Shown here piece by piece: positions 53,997 to 64,000 of a stretch of DNA of 64,000 nucleotides (positions are counted from its first letter, which is position 1; every line of letters begins with the position of its first letter). The stretch spans positions 32,279,592 through 32,343,591 of the forward strand of contig OY726569.1 of the NCBI GenBank assembly GCA_963383645.1, given 5' to 3'. The DNA comes from Muscardinus avellanarius. Lineage: Eukaryota > Chordata > Mammalia > Rodentia > Gliridae. A program made the translations under genes and the position numbers. The notes beneath the pieces were generated by a model. The model was not told the DNA's origin, did no database searches, and was given only the letters and a program-made list of their open reading frames with translations.

Positions 53997-54222
53997 GTTG
54001 GCGGTAGGGCACCCTTGTCATTCCAGTACTTGAGAGGCTGAGACAGGAGGATTGCAGGTTCAAAGCCAGCCTCAGCAACTTAGTGAAGATCTCAGCAATG
54101 TAGTAAGATTTTATTTTATTGCCAAATAAAAAAATAAATAAAATAAACCTGGGGGCGTAGCCCAGAGGTAGCATGTTCATGGGTTCAATATTACCAAGTA
54201 CCAAAAAATAAAAAATAAAAAG
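53997..54222 (+). mobile_element. B1-dID SINE, older
   Basis: 'ttggcggtagggcacccttg', 'cagcctcagcaacttagtga', ID half 'ctgggggcgtagcccagagg', A-rich tail. Confidence 0.88.
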
Positions 54223-54224
54223 AT

Positions 54225-54875
54225 AGCTGAGATGGACTACTGCACAATAAGGAGAACAATTCTCAGTGTGAGTTCAGGTGTTCCAAAGAGTGTTGCGCCT
54301 ACCTGTCCTGCTGGCTGGGTTGCTTAATTTAACGGGACTCCATTCCCCAGATGGAGAGATGGAACTTGGAATTCACTGACACAACTTCTGGCAGAATTTA
54401 TCATGGACATAAGTACACAACAGCTCTTGACAGCTTCTTTCTAAAAGGATCTGAGAAAATGTTTTAATTATTAAAAATAATACGTAGCCACAGGAAAAGA
54501 AGTAAAACATCTGAAATTCCATAGTGTTAATAGTATTAATAGGAACCATCTCACCTCTTCCTCCTCCACCATTTCTTAGTGGTGACTCTCCAATGTGGTG
54601 TATAATCTTTCAGAATCTTTATTGTATAGGTATGAGTGCGTTTGTGTGTGCCTTTATAACTGAAAACAAATCCTACTGTGCATAGATTCTGTGACATTTA
54701 TGGATGTTCTCTGCAGTGGTACATTTCTATTTATCTTATTCACTTTAATAATTTTATAATATCATGAAACACATAAGTATCCTTCCACCACTCTGATATT
54801 TTTCGGTTTGGTCGACTGTTTTTGAATCATTATGAACCAGAGTACGTTTTAGATTGCTGGTGCTTTAACGGCAGC
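54225..54875. other. Unclassified sequence
   Basis: 54600-54790 has a vague old-repeat feel ('ataatatcatgaaacacata'), but no family can be supported. Confidence 0.35.
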
Positions 54876-54877
54876 TG

Positions 54878-54968
54878 CTCTTTCTTGGTCACTGTTGTAT
54901 ACCTAGTATTTAACACAGAGAGTGTCACATACCAAGTGCTCAATAAATATTTGTTAAATGAAAAAATA
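54878..54968 (+). mobile_element. L2 3' end relic
   Basis: 'gtatacctagtatttaacac', 'agagtgtcacataccaagtgctcaataaatatttgttaaatgaa' order is the terminal L2 block. Confidence 0.75.
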
Positions 54969-55021
54969 GCATCTTCAGGGGAAATTCCAGCTATAGAATT
55001 CTTTGTGGGACATAGGAATTG

Positions 55022-55218
55022 TTTTTGTGTGTGGTAATGGGGGTGGAACCTTTGGGCTATACTCCCAGACCTATTTTAAACTTTATTTGGAAACAGGGTC
55101 TCACTAAGTTGCTGAGAGCCTCACTAAGTAGCTGGGGCTGGCTTTGAACCTGTGTGATCCTCCTGTCTCGGCCTCTAACGCACTGGGATTACAAGTGTGT
55201 GCCACCACACCCCGCAGT
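55022..55218 (-). mobile_element. B1-dID SINE, antisense
   Basis: 'ggtaatgggggtggaacctt', ID 'gggctatactcccagaccta', 'tctcactaagttgctgagag', head 'gccaccacaccccgc'. Confidence 0.9.
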
Positions 55219-55399
55219 TGAAACATATGAATTTAAATTTATATAGAAATTGCTAGTTTACCTCCAAGAAGATAATGCCATTTAGACTCACACAAAGTAC
55301 ATTATTTTCTATATTTTATTTTGCTAATAATGAGATTTAATGGCTTATTTTTCCCAATGTGATTTATGAGAAAATAAGATTAATTATTTTAAATTGCAT

Positions 55400-56860
55400 T
55401 TTGTTAACTTTGAAGAATGTTAGGAATATTACTAAGGTTATTAGCTACTTATATTTCTTTCCCTTTGACTGTTTATGTCTTTGGCCAATTTTCCTATTGG
55501 ATTGTTTATTAATCTTTGTACCATTGATTTTCATGTGCTTTCTTTTATATTCAGAGAGTCAATCCTTTTGTGTGACATGTTTTAGAAATATTGTTTACTC
55601 AGTCTTATTATTTGTATTTTTACTTTAGCCATCTACACATCTATCCCCATCCATCCATTCATCTGTCCATCTTAACTAAGAGAAAATTTTGATATACATT
55701 ATTTATTATATCAGTGAGTTGATTCATGGTTTCCAAGTTTTATGTTTATTCTTGGATAAATTTTCTCCACTTAAAGAATAAAAACTAGCACATCATAATG
55801 TACTTCTAATACTTAAGTGTTCATTTGTACCTTGAATTTTTTACTAATTTGGAATTTATTTTACTATCATGAGAGCAAGTAATCTGTCTCTATTTCACTT
55901 GTGTCATACCAACAGCTAATTATTCTATTACTCTTTATTAAAAAGTGTATATTCCAAAGATTTGAAATGCTATCTGTGTCATATATGTAGTTCTCAGGGG
56001 TACTTGAGTCTATTTTGGAATCCCTGTTCTGCTTCATTGCTAGCAAGTCTGTTTCTGTATCGGTGCCATACTGTTTTAATTACTATAACACTCATGGTAC
56101 ATTTTATATTTGGATACAGCTAGTCCACCCACGCTGCTTTTTTGCCTTCTCTTAGTACCCTCTCAAGTTTATGTTTTATATTCTAAAACTAAAATAATGC
56201 ACACTGTTATTTTGAGTGGTTTTGGAAGATTATTTTAGAAAGAATTAGAGTCTTTGCAACGTTGAACCACCTAATAAAAAAGTAAGATACATATTTTTAT
56301 ATTTTCAATAATTTTAGTACCTCCCACTATTGTTCTAAAGTTTGCTTCATATAATTCGGCATGTTTTCCAAAGTTTATTTTCACTTTTATTTTTCTCTTT
56401 GCTCTTGACTGAGATATTTTCTTTCATACTAGTTATTGCTTTTAAAATAAAAGCTAATTATTTTATAAATTAATTTTGTAGCCAGTCACTTTATTAAATA
56501 TTCATATTGCTTCTAATAGCTTCTCAGCTGATTTCTTTAGTGCTATAGAAGCACATTACCATAAAAAATAAATTTATCTTCCCCTTTGGAAAATTTACAC
56601 CTGTTATTTTATTCCCTGTCTTCCTTTGATATATTAATATGATAAATGATTTTGGGATGAGCCCCAGTTACTAATGATTTATTACTTTTTAAAATTATTC
56701 ATTAAATTCTGTTTTTATTTTAATATTTTATATTGCATTTTACTTAGAAGTTGTGCTCTCACACTCATTAGTAAAACTGGCTTGAAGTTTTTATGCTGCC
56801 TTTTTTAGATTATATGATCAATTTGAGTGGGCTTTATAAAAATAATGTGAAAGCTTACCT
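55400..56860 (-). mobile_element. Old L1M ORF2, antisense
   Basis: Inverted ORF2 blocks in order: 'tctgtatcggtgccatactgttttaattactataac' (56055-56090), 'gttttggaagattattttag', 'gtagccagtcactttattaa', 'ttttgggatgagccccagtt', 'gtaaaactggcttgaagttt'. Heavily mutated. The left boundary is uncertain. Confidence 0.68.
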
Positions 56861-56869
56861 CCTGTATCT

Positions 56870-57245
56870 GTTAGGCTTCAATAAGAACAGCAGCAGAAGT
56901 CATTCAGGATGTTTCAAGCAGAAAAGGATTTGAAAAATGAAAATTGGGTATCAAAACATTTGGAAGGGCTAGAAGAGGAAGAGAGAGGTGAGTCTCATCC
57001 TGAGGTCAGGATGGATGAGACGCAGCTGTCGCTCCTGACAGAGACGCAGGCACTGTGGTCGTCACCATCTCTGAACCTCACGGCCCTTCATCCCTGAGCC
57101 CTCCTGCCAGCCTGGGAGCCGCCGCTACTGCCAGTGTGGAACATGGCTTCTACACACCTCTTCCTTTCTAATCTTGCACTAATGCCTCCAACTGGTTGAA
57201 CTAATCATAGCCTAGCTAACAAAAGCACTGTTTTTTAGACCCTAA
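56870..57245 (+). repeat. Unnamed old dispersed repeat, copy B
   Basis: Opens 'ctgttaggcttcaataagaa', then 'gcagaagtcattcaggatgt', and resembles the region at 10055. The middle part (57000-57130) is GC-rich. The short frame 56909-57097 is not convincing. Confidence 0.35.
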
Positions 57246-57554
57246 ATACAGAGGAGAACAGAGATGGTTCACATTAGGACTGGACACCTATAAACAATAT
57301 CTGGTACATTGCTTTCCTGAACTTCCTGGGACCATATAAATAATGTGGGAATTATTTATTTCTTCAACATTTAAAAAATAAACCGTAAAGGCATTTGGAC
57401 TGGTGCTCTTGTGGGAAACTTGATACTCATAATTCCTCTCCATGGATAGACTTTTTCCTGCCTGAGCTCATCTAAGATTGAATGAATTATGTTTTATTAG
57501 AAAATCATTCATTTCAGTAGGTTTTCATGTTTATTTGCAAAGAGTTGTACTCAA

Positions 57555-58425
57555 TCTTTTAAGCATTTTATTGGTACAATGTGAATATACAGTGAGTGAG
57601 GTTCAAAGTGATGCATTCATATAGCACACAACATCTCTCCATGAGTTTTTATCCTCACATCAATACCCTGTACATGCTATTGAGATTGGTAGTGAAACCT
57701 TCGTAGATGAACACATCATTATTTGATCAGTTTCTTTCCTCAAGCCTCCTTTTCCCTTTCTCTCCTCCCTCCCCTGGTTTTCATGTAATTCACTATTCTA
57801 ATGGTCTTTCTTCTTTTGTTTACTATTTTCTCTCTAGCTTCCACCTATAAGAGAAAACCTATCACCCTTGACTTTCTGAGACTGGCTGAACTCAGCATGA
57901 TTGTCTCCAGTTCCACCCATTTTTCTGAAAGTGGTACAATTTTGTCCTTCTTTAAGGCTGAGTAAAACTCCACAGTGTATATGTTCCGGTTTCTTTATCC
58001 ATTTTTATGTTGATGGGCCCCTAGGTGGTTCCATAATTTGGCCATTGTGAACTGTGCTGCTGTAAACATGGGTACTCATGTATCACCATAGCACTCTGAC
58101 TTTAATTCCTTTGGAAATATACCCAGGAGTACTATACCTGCGTCATATGGTGGTTCTATGCCTGGTCTTTCAAGAAATTTTCATACTGATATCCATATGG
58201 GGTATATTAATTTACAATCCCACCAACAGTATAGAAGTGTTCTTTTTCACCCACATCCTCACCAGCATTTATTATTGTTTGTATCCTTGGTAATTGACAT
58301 CTTCACTGGAGTTAGATGAAATCTCAGTGTAGTTCTGATTTTTATTTCCCTGATTCTAATGATGCTGAATATATTTTTATATATTTGTTGGCCATTTGTG
58401 TTTTGTAAATTTTTTTCTCTTTCTC
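57555..58425 (-). mobile_element. L1 3'UTR and ORF2 end, antisense
   Basis: 'cattttattggtacaatgtg', C-rich 3'UTR text, then 'tgagactggctgaactcagc', 'ccttctttaaggctgagtaa', 'ttgatgggcccctaggtggt', 'gctgctgtaaacatgggtac', 'caatcccaccaacagtatag', 'catcctcaccagcatttatt'. This is the clearest antisense L1 in the window, but it is not coding. Confidence 0.9.
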
Positions 58426-58497
58426 TGCATTGATGAATCCCTTTTCTGTTATGCTTGTTTTGTTTTCCTTATGGTAAGCAAAATAATGCCCTGCCAC

Positions 58498-58499
<2 letters not shown>

Positions 58500-58539
<40 letters not shown>
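58500..58539. repeat. (CA)n microsatellite
   Basis: 40 bp, pure. Confidence 0.97.
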
Positions 58540-58541
<2 letters not shown>

Positions 58542-58559
58542 CAAAAAGCCCAGTGGCTT

Positions 58560-59145
58560 CCTCTGCAGGATTTGTGAGAATATGATACATGAGCTTGTAA
58601 CATAAAGGACTGTGCATATGTGATGAAGGATGTAGACCCTGAGAGAGAGATTTTCCTGGATCTGCTTGGTGGACCCAATCATAGCACATGAGTCTTTGAA
58701 AGTATAAAGAAGTTTCTCGGCTGGAGTAGAAAGATGGAGCAGAGGGAATAGAGCTCAAGAAAAAGAGACACTGGAAACTTGAGAATAACCTCACATACTG
58801 CTGCTGGTTCTGAGATGGAGGGAAGGCTGGCCAGGAACGTGGGAAGCCATCGCTGCTCAGAAGCTTCTGACTGCCTTCCAGCGAGGAAACAGTGACCTCA
58901 GCCCTACAACCAAACGGCTGAAATCTGCCAACACCTAGATGAGTTTGGAAGCGGATTCTCCCCCAGAGCTTCCAGAGAACTGGTTGGCTGACACTTGTGA
59001 GACCTGGAACAGATGAGCCAGCTGCCCAGCTAAGCCCACCTGCACTCCTGGCCTACAGAATTGTGAGACAATGCATTTGTATTACTTTAAACCATTTTGT
59101 GCTAATTTGCTAAAGAAGCAATAGAAAACTAACATAATATTATTT
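58560..59145 (+). mobile_element. MLT1-like MaLR LTR
   Basis: 'gtgaccacctcagccctac' region preceded by 'gatggagggaaggctgg', then 'attctcccccagagcttccagagaact', 'tggctgacacttgtgagacc', 'cctacagaattgtgagacaa' and 'aagcaatagaaaactaac' at the end, all in MLT1 order. Solo and old. Confidence 0.75.
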
Positions 59146-59199
59146 GTATGTGTGTATGTTTCTCCTACTTTGTTTTCTTGATTACCTTATATCATTTTG

Positions 59200-59850
59200 T
59201 TTATTTTATGTTTTAATTTTAATTTTTTCAAAGATCTGTCTCTTGTTAATTCATTGATTGACAATGAATGAATCCACTGATTCTGTCATCACTTTTTCTA
59301 TTGTGATAATTTCTGAGAAATCATCTCAAATTGTGTATGGCATTCAAATACAATTATGCCCTCTGTATAATGCCATGGATTGCTTTTTTCCTCAATATTT
59401 TGATACTGAGACTTACCTGGTTCTCACGGACAGTGCAATTTATTTCTTTACGAGGAGTGTCTACACCACAAAGAATCCACCATTCCAATAATGGATGACA
59501 CACTGGGTTATTTTCAGTCTTTACTTTTGTAAGGTGTACTGCTGCAAAATGATTATCCTATGTTCCGGTGTCATGTGTGCAATACAACTCTGTTATAAAT
59601 TAAGTTTTGTCATATATGTTTATATGTTTGGGGATTATCTCTCATCTTAAACCTGTGTATTTTTTTTCACCCCATGCCAATATCATATGTGTATAAAGAC
59701 CCTAGATCTGGTAAGGCTAGTTTCTTCATCCTATTCTTTAGGAGAATTTTGGTGATTATTTACCATTTGTTGTTTATACAAACTTGAGATTTATACAAAC
59801 TTGAGATTTTTGATGGAATAATGTTGAATCTATGGATACAATTGCTTTTT
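59200..59850 (-). mobile_element. Old L1 relic, antisense
   Basis: 'gggttattttcagtctttac', 'gtgtactgctgcaaaatgat', 'ctggtaaggctagtttcttc', 'gttgaatctatggatacaat' are inverted L1 wording. A 16-bp tandem duplication ('atacaaacttgagatt' twice) sits at 59776-59808. Confidence 0.5.
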
Positions 59851-59968
59851 AATCCTTGAGGCAGATTTTATTTTTCTAAATTAAAAAGAAAGGATTTATT
59901 TTACTTATATTGGCTGCTGGTAGTAGGAAATTTAGTTATCCTCCAGGATGTGTTTTTGGGTTTTCAAA

Positions 59969-59981
59969 CAGTTTTTCATGT
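59969..59981. repeat. 5' TSD of SINE at 59982
   Basis: cagtttttcatgt, exact copy at 60213-60225. Confidence 0.85.
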
Positions 59982-60212
59982 AAGCCCACCATGGTGGAGC
60001 CCTCCTTCATCCCTGTATCTGGGAGACTGAGACAGGAGAATCACAGGTTCATAGTCAGTCTCAGCTACAAAGTGAGACCCTGTTTTAAAATAAAGAGTAA
60101 AAATACCTGTTTAAAATAAAGAATAAAAAATAGGGGTGTAGCTTAGCAGTAGAATGCTCCTGGGTTCAATCTGCAGTTTTGCCAAAAAAACAAAACCAAG
60201 CAAAACAAAAAC
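59982..60212 (+). mobile_element. B1-dID SINE with a duplicated linker
   Basis: Degenerate head, 'gggagactgagacaggagaa', 'gtgagaccctgttttaaaataaagagtaaaaa', then a second 'tgtttaaaataaagaataaa' copy, then the ID half 'ggggtgtagcttagcagtag'. The linker is duplicated in tandem. Exact 13-bp TSD. Confidence 0.88.
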
Positions 60213-60549
60213 CAGTTTTTCATGTTACAGACTACGACCCTTTGGAAGGGATCAGATTTTTTTCTCACTTGATGGGAGTTTTCCATTATCTCTTCAAATG
60301 CCTTTCATTTTATTGTGTTATTCTATACAATAAAGAACTTCAATTATTGATTAATTTAATCTTTAACTTCTAACTGCCATAATGATTATAACCTATTTTG
60401 ATATTATTTTGCTTCTTTATTTTTTGTTATTTTCCTAAATATTTCTTCCATGTTACTGGTTTGGTCGTTGCTCTTGTTGACTATATGCAGCCCTATTTTA
60501 AATTTTTAAATTAGTCTAGGAATAGTTCTCTTTTTACTCATATGTTTTA

Positions 60550-60655
60550 TTTATAACAGGGCCTCACTAAGTAGTTGATGCTGTCTGCAAACCGCGAGCC
60601 TCTGGTCTTAGCCTCCTGGATGCTGGGATTACAAGTGTGCTCCACCACACCTGGC
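60550..60655 (-). mobile_element. B1-only SINE fragment, antisense
   Basis: 'acagggcctcactaagtagt' to 'gctccaccacacctggc' is a B1 half without an ID half. 'tactcata' on both sides (60536 and 60656) suggests that it inserted in this short form. Confidence 0.8.
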
Positions 60656-60659
60656 TACT

Positions 60660-61098
60660 CATAAGTTTTAAATTGACTTACAGATATCCATATTTTATAC
60701 CAGTTTCCAAATTTCTGGGTTCTTTCATGTTTTCCTCTATGTATTTAGTATTCAATTTAAATTTTGATAATATGCAGGATTTGATATGAATTTTTTTCTG
60801 TTTTTTGTAATACATTTTCTTCCAAAATGGTCACTTCACCTGGAATCATTGTCATATTTTTGTTATAACCTTATATTGGTTCTTTTACCATACTTTGCAC
60901 ATGTTTCATTCAAAACTTTTGTAGTAGCTATTAATCATGTTTCTCAAACACCTTTGCTGTTGAAATATATCATGTTCTACTCTAGGAGTGGGCTGTGATT
61001 GTTTTTAACCAGTCAGAACATTCTGGTTTTATTTGTCAGAGTTATTGGGCAAAGGGGTTGGTTCTTTAATAGATATTTAACCTATTTATACCAATTCA

Positions 61099-61100
<2 letters not shown>
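60660..61100. other. AT-rich, unclassified
   Basis: May be old L1, but no block is clear. Confidence 0.35.

Positions 61101-61103
<3 letters not shown>

Positions 61104-61155
<52 letters not shown>
61104..61155. repeat. (AT)n microsatellite
   Basis: 52 bp of pure AT, able to form a cruciform. Confidence 0.96.
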
Positions 61156-61157
<2 letters not shown>

Positions 61158-61322
61158 CTAGACAATAGCTTTAATAGTTCTCTATTGTCCTCTGAAGAAA
61201 GCCATACATGTATGCAAGTTTAGAATTATTGTAGCCATTTGCAGCCATCATGACATCTTATAGATGTCATTATATGAAGCAGTGCTGGGTCTTTGATGTT
61301 GGAGTTGAGCCTCAGAAACAAT

Positions 61323-61669
61323 ATGCTTTGGATCTTAAATGTCCTCAGAGGCTCATGTGTTGAAAACTTGGCCTTCAGAGGGTGGCACTATTAAGTAAGA
61401 TCTGGTTAAATAGGTAGGTTTGGGGGGGTGAGTGGAATAAAATTGAGTCATTGGAGGGGTGTTCTTGAAGATAATATTGGGACTCTGACCAATTCCTCTC
61501 CTCCCTTGCTCTACTATATGCCCCCTGCCATGATTTTCTGCCTTAACACAAAGCCCAAAACAGCAGAACCCACTGCCTGTGGACTGACACCTCCCTCAGC
61601 CAAATAAACCTTTCCTCCTTCATCTTCTCACAGGTATTTTAGCAAAGCAACGAAAAGCTGAATAACACA
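61323..61669 (+). mobile_element. MaLR-type solo LTR
   Basis: 'tatgctttggatcttaaatg', 'ggctcatgtgttgaaaactt', 'gaggggtgttcttgaagata', 'ccatgattttctgccttaac', 'caaataaacctttcctcctt', end 'gaaaagctgaataacaca'. The AATAAA lies at 61602-61607. Complete in outline. Confidence 0.68.
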
Positions 61670-62592
61670 ACTCATCTTCAGACTTTATAGTTGATGAGCC
61701 AATAAATTCTTATTATTATTTTAGCCAGTTCAAAGCAGAGCTTCTGATATTTTCAACACTTAGAGTCCAAACAAATGTAACTGTTATTTGAAAGGGAAAA
61801 TAAGCTATCCTTTCAGCATTCTTCACTTTTTCTTTGTACTCTTTAGAACTTTCCATTTAAATTCAAAGGCTCTTACTGATAATAGATTGTGTCCAAATAC
61901 TATTTTTTTAAAATTTGAAACATTTTTATATGCATATGCATGGTAGTATTTTTTGTAATAAATATTGTAGATTGTGTATGAAATTTGATAGACTCCAGAC
62001 AATAACGTTGGTCCTCTTCCCCACTCAGCTACATAACAATATCTCTATGTCATCAAGGGCTGAGATTGGAATTCAGTCTTCAAATCTACCTACCCCTTTT
62101 CCATCTTCCCCCTATCCTAGAGCACAGTCCTCTAGGGATTCTGTCTGAAAGCCTAGGTATTTACTGGACCCTTCCTCTTTGACATAGACCAAACCTGTTT
62201 GTTTCACTTTCTTCTTTGGAATCATGGCACTGCCAACAACCTCCACCTTATTTTCAACACAATTTTGTTTAGCTTCCCTCCTAAGCTCCAGCACTGAGCA
62301 GTGAACAATTTATCATGTGCCCACAAGGGAAGGACATTGAGTGTCAAGCGTACCTTCTTGTGTTTCTCTGCACTCCAGGTATTAGGCTCTCAAGCCCTCT
62401 CTGCTTTCACAGCCCTGTAATCCAAGATTTGTTTCCAGGAGCCAGATGATGGTAAGAGCTGTGCTGGATTCCTTGGCTCTTAGCTGGAGCTCCCCAAAGA
62501 TTCTCTACCTCATACATGGCTCCAAGAATCAGGTAACTTCCAGAAGGGATAAGTGAAACTTAGGATGCTGGTTTCATTCTCTGTGTAATCTT

Positions 62593-62594
<2 letters not shown>
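61670..62594. other. Unique sequence
   Basis: Nothing recognised. Confidence 0.4.

Positions 62595-62658
<64 letters not shown>
62595..62658. repeat. (CT)n microsatellite
   Basis: 64 bp of pure CT, the longest dinucleotide CT tract in the window. No SINE adjoins it. Confidence 0.97.
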
Positions 62659-62660
<2 letters not shown>

Positions 62661-62869
62661 CCTTCAAACAGTTGTTTATGTATTTTATCTGATTTTCCAG
62701 CTCTCCAAGTAGAAATGTTTGCTTGATGCCAGCCAATGTTGCAGTGAGAAGTATGACTTCCAAGTCTGAATGTGTTGGCACACTCCACCTTCTTTCACTG
62801 TCTATGTTCCCAGTCTCATCACTCACTACTCTTAACTTCTAATGGCATATCTAGAAAACATGGAGCCAT

Positions 62870-63010
62870 GCAATTTTAGAATTAAAAGAGATCATCGAAT
62901 TCAAGTCTCTCATTCTCAAGATAAAGAAAACAAGGCTTGAGTGTAAGCTGCTTATCTCAGACCATAGAGCAGGATTGGCTACAGAGCCCAAGTGCATTTA
63001 TTCCTATATT
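62870..63010 (+). mobile_element. MIR/L2-type ancient relic
   Basis: 'aattaaaagagatcatcgaattcaagtctctc', 'gataaagaaaacaaggcttg', 'tacagagcccaagtgc' follow a well-known ancient mammalian repeat block ('gagatcatctagtcca...gatgaggaaactgagg'). Confidence 0.55.
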
Positions 63011-63735
63011 AGGAACCACTGGAACAAGGCAAAGGGCAGAGCAGAGCAAAGAGTGTAAATCCTATATTCATCTTCATATCCAGAAGAATATTTCAGTTCT
63101 TTCTCCCAGGGAATAAGACCTATTGCTTTCTAATACACACCTCCACTGATACCACACTTGTCCCCATAGCATAAACTATGATTTTTCCAAGTTGTTAATT
63201 ATAACTGTCATTTCTGAGTCAAGAGATAAAAGTAATTATCACACTGAAAATCAAGCCTCTTCTTAAACCAAATATAAGGAAACCTGGGGAAACATCTATG
63301 AACCATGCTCCAACCTGTTTTACCATAAAAGAAATCTCATAATCTGAAAGTCAAGCCCAAAGGGTTACCAATAGAACCATCATATCATTTATTGCTCAAA
63401 CAGGAGACTTTTTGAGAGCAATGAAAGATGCTATTAGAAATTACTCAAGGCAAGGGGCATAAGCTAGTATGGGTATGGGCATCCTTGTTACTTATGCATT
63501 ATAGAAACGGTCTTCTAATACTTTCTTAAAAATTCCAATCAGTCTGATATATAAAAAGAAATATTCATTATTAGATAATTAATTCTTTGGAATTAGCAGA
63601 ATTTTTATTTTATAGTTACAGAAAAAAATGAACAGAAAGAATTCCAGTGCTCTGATTCCCCCTTCCTGTTTTTCCTTATTATTAATATCTTGCTCTACTG
63701 TGGGGCACTTGGTGATGAGCCAGTATTTATACATT
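63011..63735. other. Unique sequence
   Basis: Nothing recognised. Confidence 0.4.
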
Positions 63736-63737
63736 AT

Positions 63738-63776
63738 TGTTATTATTGTTATTACTATTATTATTATTATTATTGA
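63738..63776. repeat. (ATT)n microsatellite
   Basis: Imperfect trinucleotide tract. Confidence 0.92.
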
Positions 63777-63834
63777 AAGTCCGTAATTCACATTGGCATT
63801 CATCATAATGTTGAACATTCAGCATGTTTTGAAA

Positions 63835-64000
63835 AATATATAATGGCGTGTATCTACCGTTATGGCATCACACAATAGTTTCGCTTCCTTAAAAATCCCC
63901 TGTGCTCTGCCTATTCATCCCTCCTTCCCCCAGAGCCTTGGCTACCAACACTGTGTTTATTATCTCCATGATTTTGCCTTTTTCAGAGTGTCAAATGATT
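63835..64000 (-). mobile_element. Old L1 (L1MB-like), antisense, runs off the window
   Basis: 'ataatggcgtgtatctaccg', 'atcacacaatagtttcgctt', 'ctgtgctctgcctattcatc' and 'attttgcctttttcagagtg' follow the inverse of the same old L1 family as 30478-30712 and continue past the edge. Confidence 0.78.

Noticed and set aside
62510..62826. Arg-Glu repeat frames on the minus strand
   Set aside because: Translation of the CT tract at 62595-62658.

Overview
The window is 64 kb of AT-rich vertebrate nuclear DNA from a rodent of the squirrel-related clade. It is dense in retrotransposons, and I can support no complete protein-coding gene, rRNA, tRNA or CRISPR array in it. The organism call rests on two things: about thirty copies of a composite SINE whose left half is B1-like (7SL-derived) and whose right half is ID-like (tRNA-derived), the B1-dID type known from squirrels, dormice and their relatives; and several young L1 3' ends finishing in an 'aatgcaccaataaaa' type tail. 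The youngest SINE subfamily does not look like the ordinary squirrel one as I remember it, so a dormouse or mountain-beaver lineage is possible. That is inference only. The long open frames present fall in repeats (antisense L1, microsatellites, SINEs) or in AT-poor repeat arrays, so the region reads as intergenic or intronic.

Layout. 0-8 kb: a MaLR-like LTR, young SINEs, a SINE between two CT tracts, L1 3' pieces in both orientations, a MIR and a nested SINE cluster. 8-18 kb: mostly unique sequence with MaLR-like and L2 relics. 18-21 kb: an L1 3' end with a SINE in its tail, and a SINE interrupted by three younger SINEs inside one pair of target-site duplications (TSDs). 22-25.4 kb: a decayed class I ERV pol relic and an old antisense L1. 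26-30.5 kb: SINEs and microsatellites. 30.87-32.81 kb: the most notable object, a 1.9-kb composite retrotransposon. 33-45 kb: unique sequence with SINEs, a MER5-like and a Tigger2/MER2-like DNA transposon, L1 and L2 pieces, and a candidate 47-bp minus-strand exon at 35.9 kb. 47-50 kb: an 11-bp CA minisatellite, a 5'-truncated L1 with clear TSDs, and a class II solo LTR inside an older repeat. 50-64 kb: MaLR-like LTRs, old antisense L1 and SINEs, ending inside an old L1 that continues beyond the window.

The candidate undescribed system is the composite element at 30,885-32,791. It is bracketed by a perfect 15-bp TSD and reads 5' to 3' as follows: a start resembling an L1 5'UTR with YY1-like 'AAGATGRC' sites and diverged monomers; a 5'-truncated young SINE in the same orientation with its own A26 run; about eight GC-rich repeats of exactly 50 bp; and an L1 3' end with an A-rich tail. 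No L1 ORF1 or ORF2 lies between. The plan recalls hominoid SVA and gibbon LAVA (SINE plus VNTR plus L1-mobilised tail) but is built from rodent parts. Whether it is a multi-copy family, or one internally deleted L1, cannot be settled from this window.
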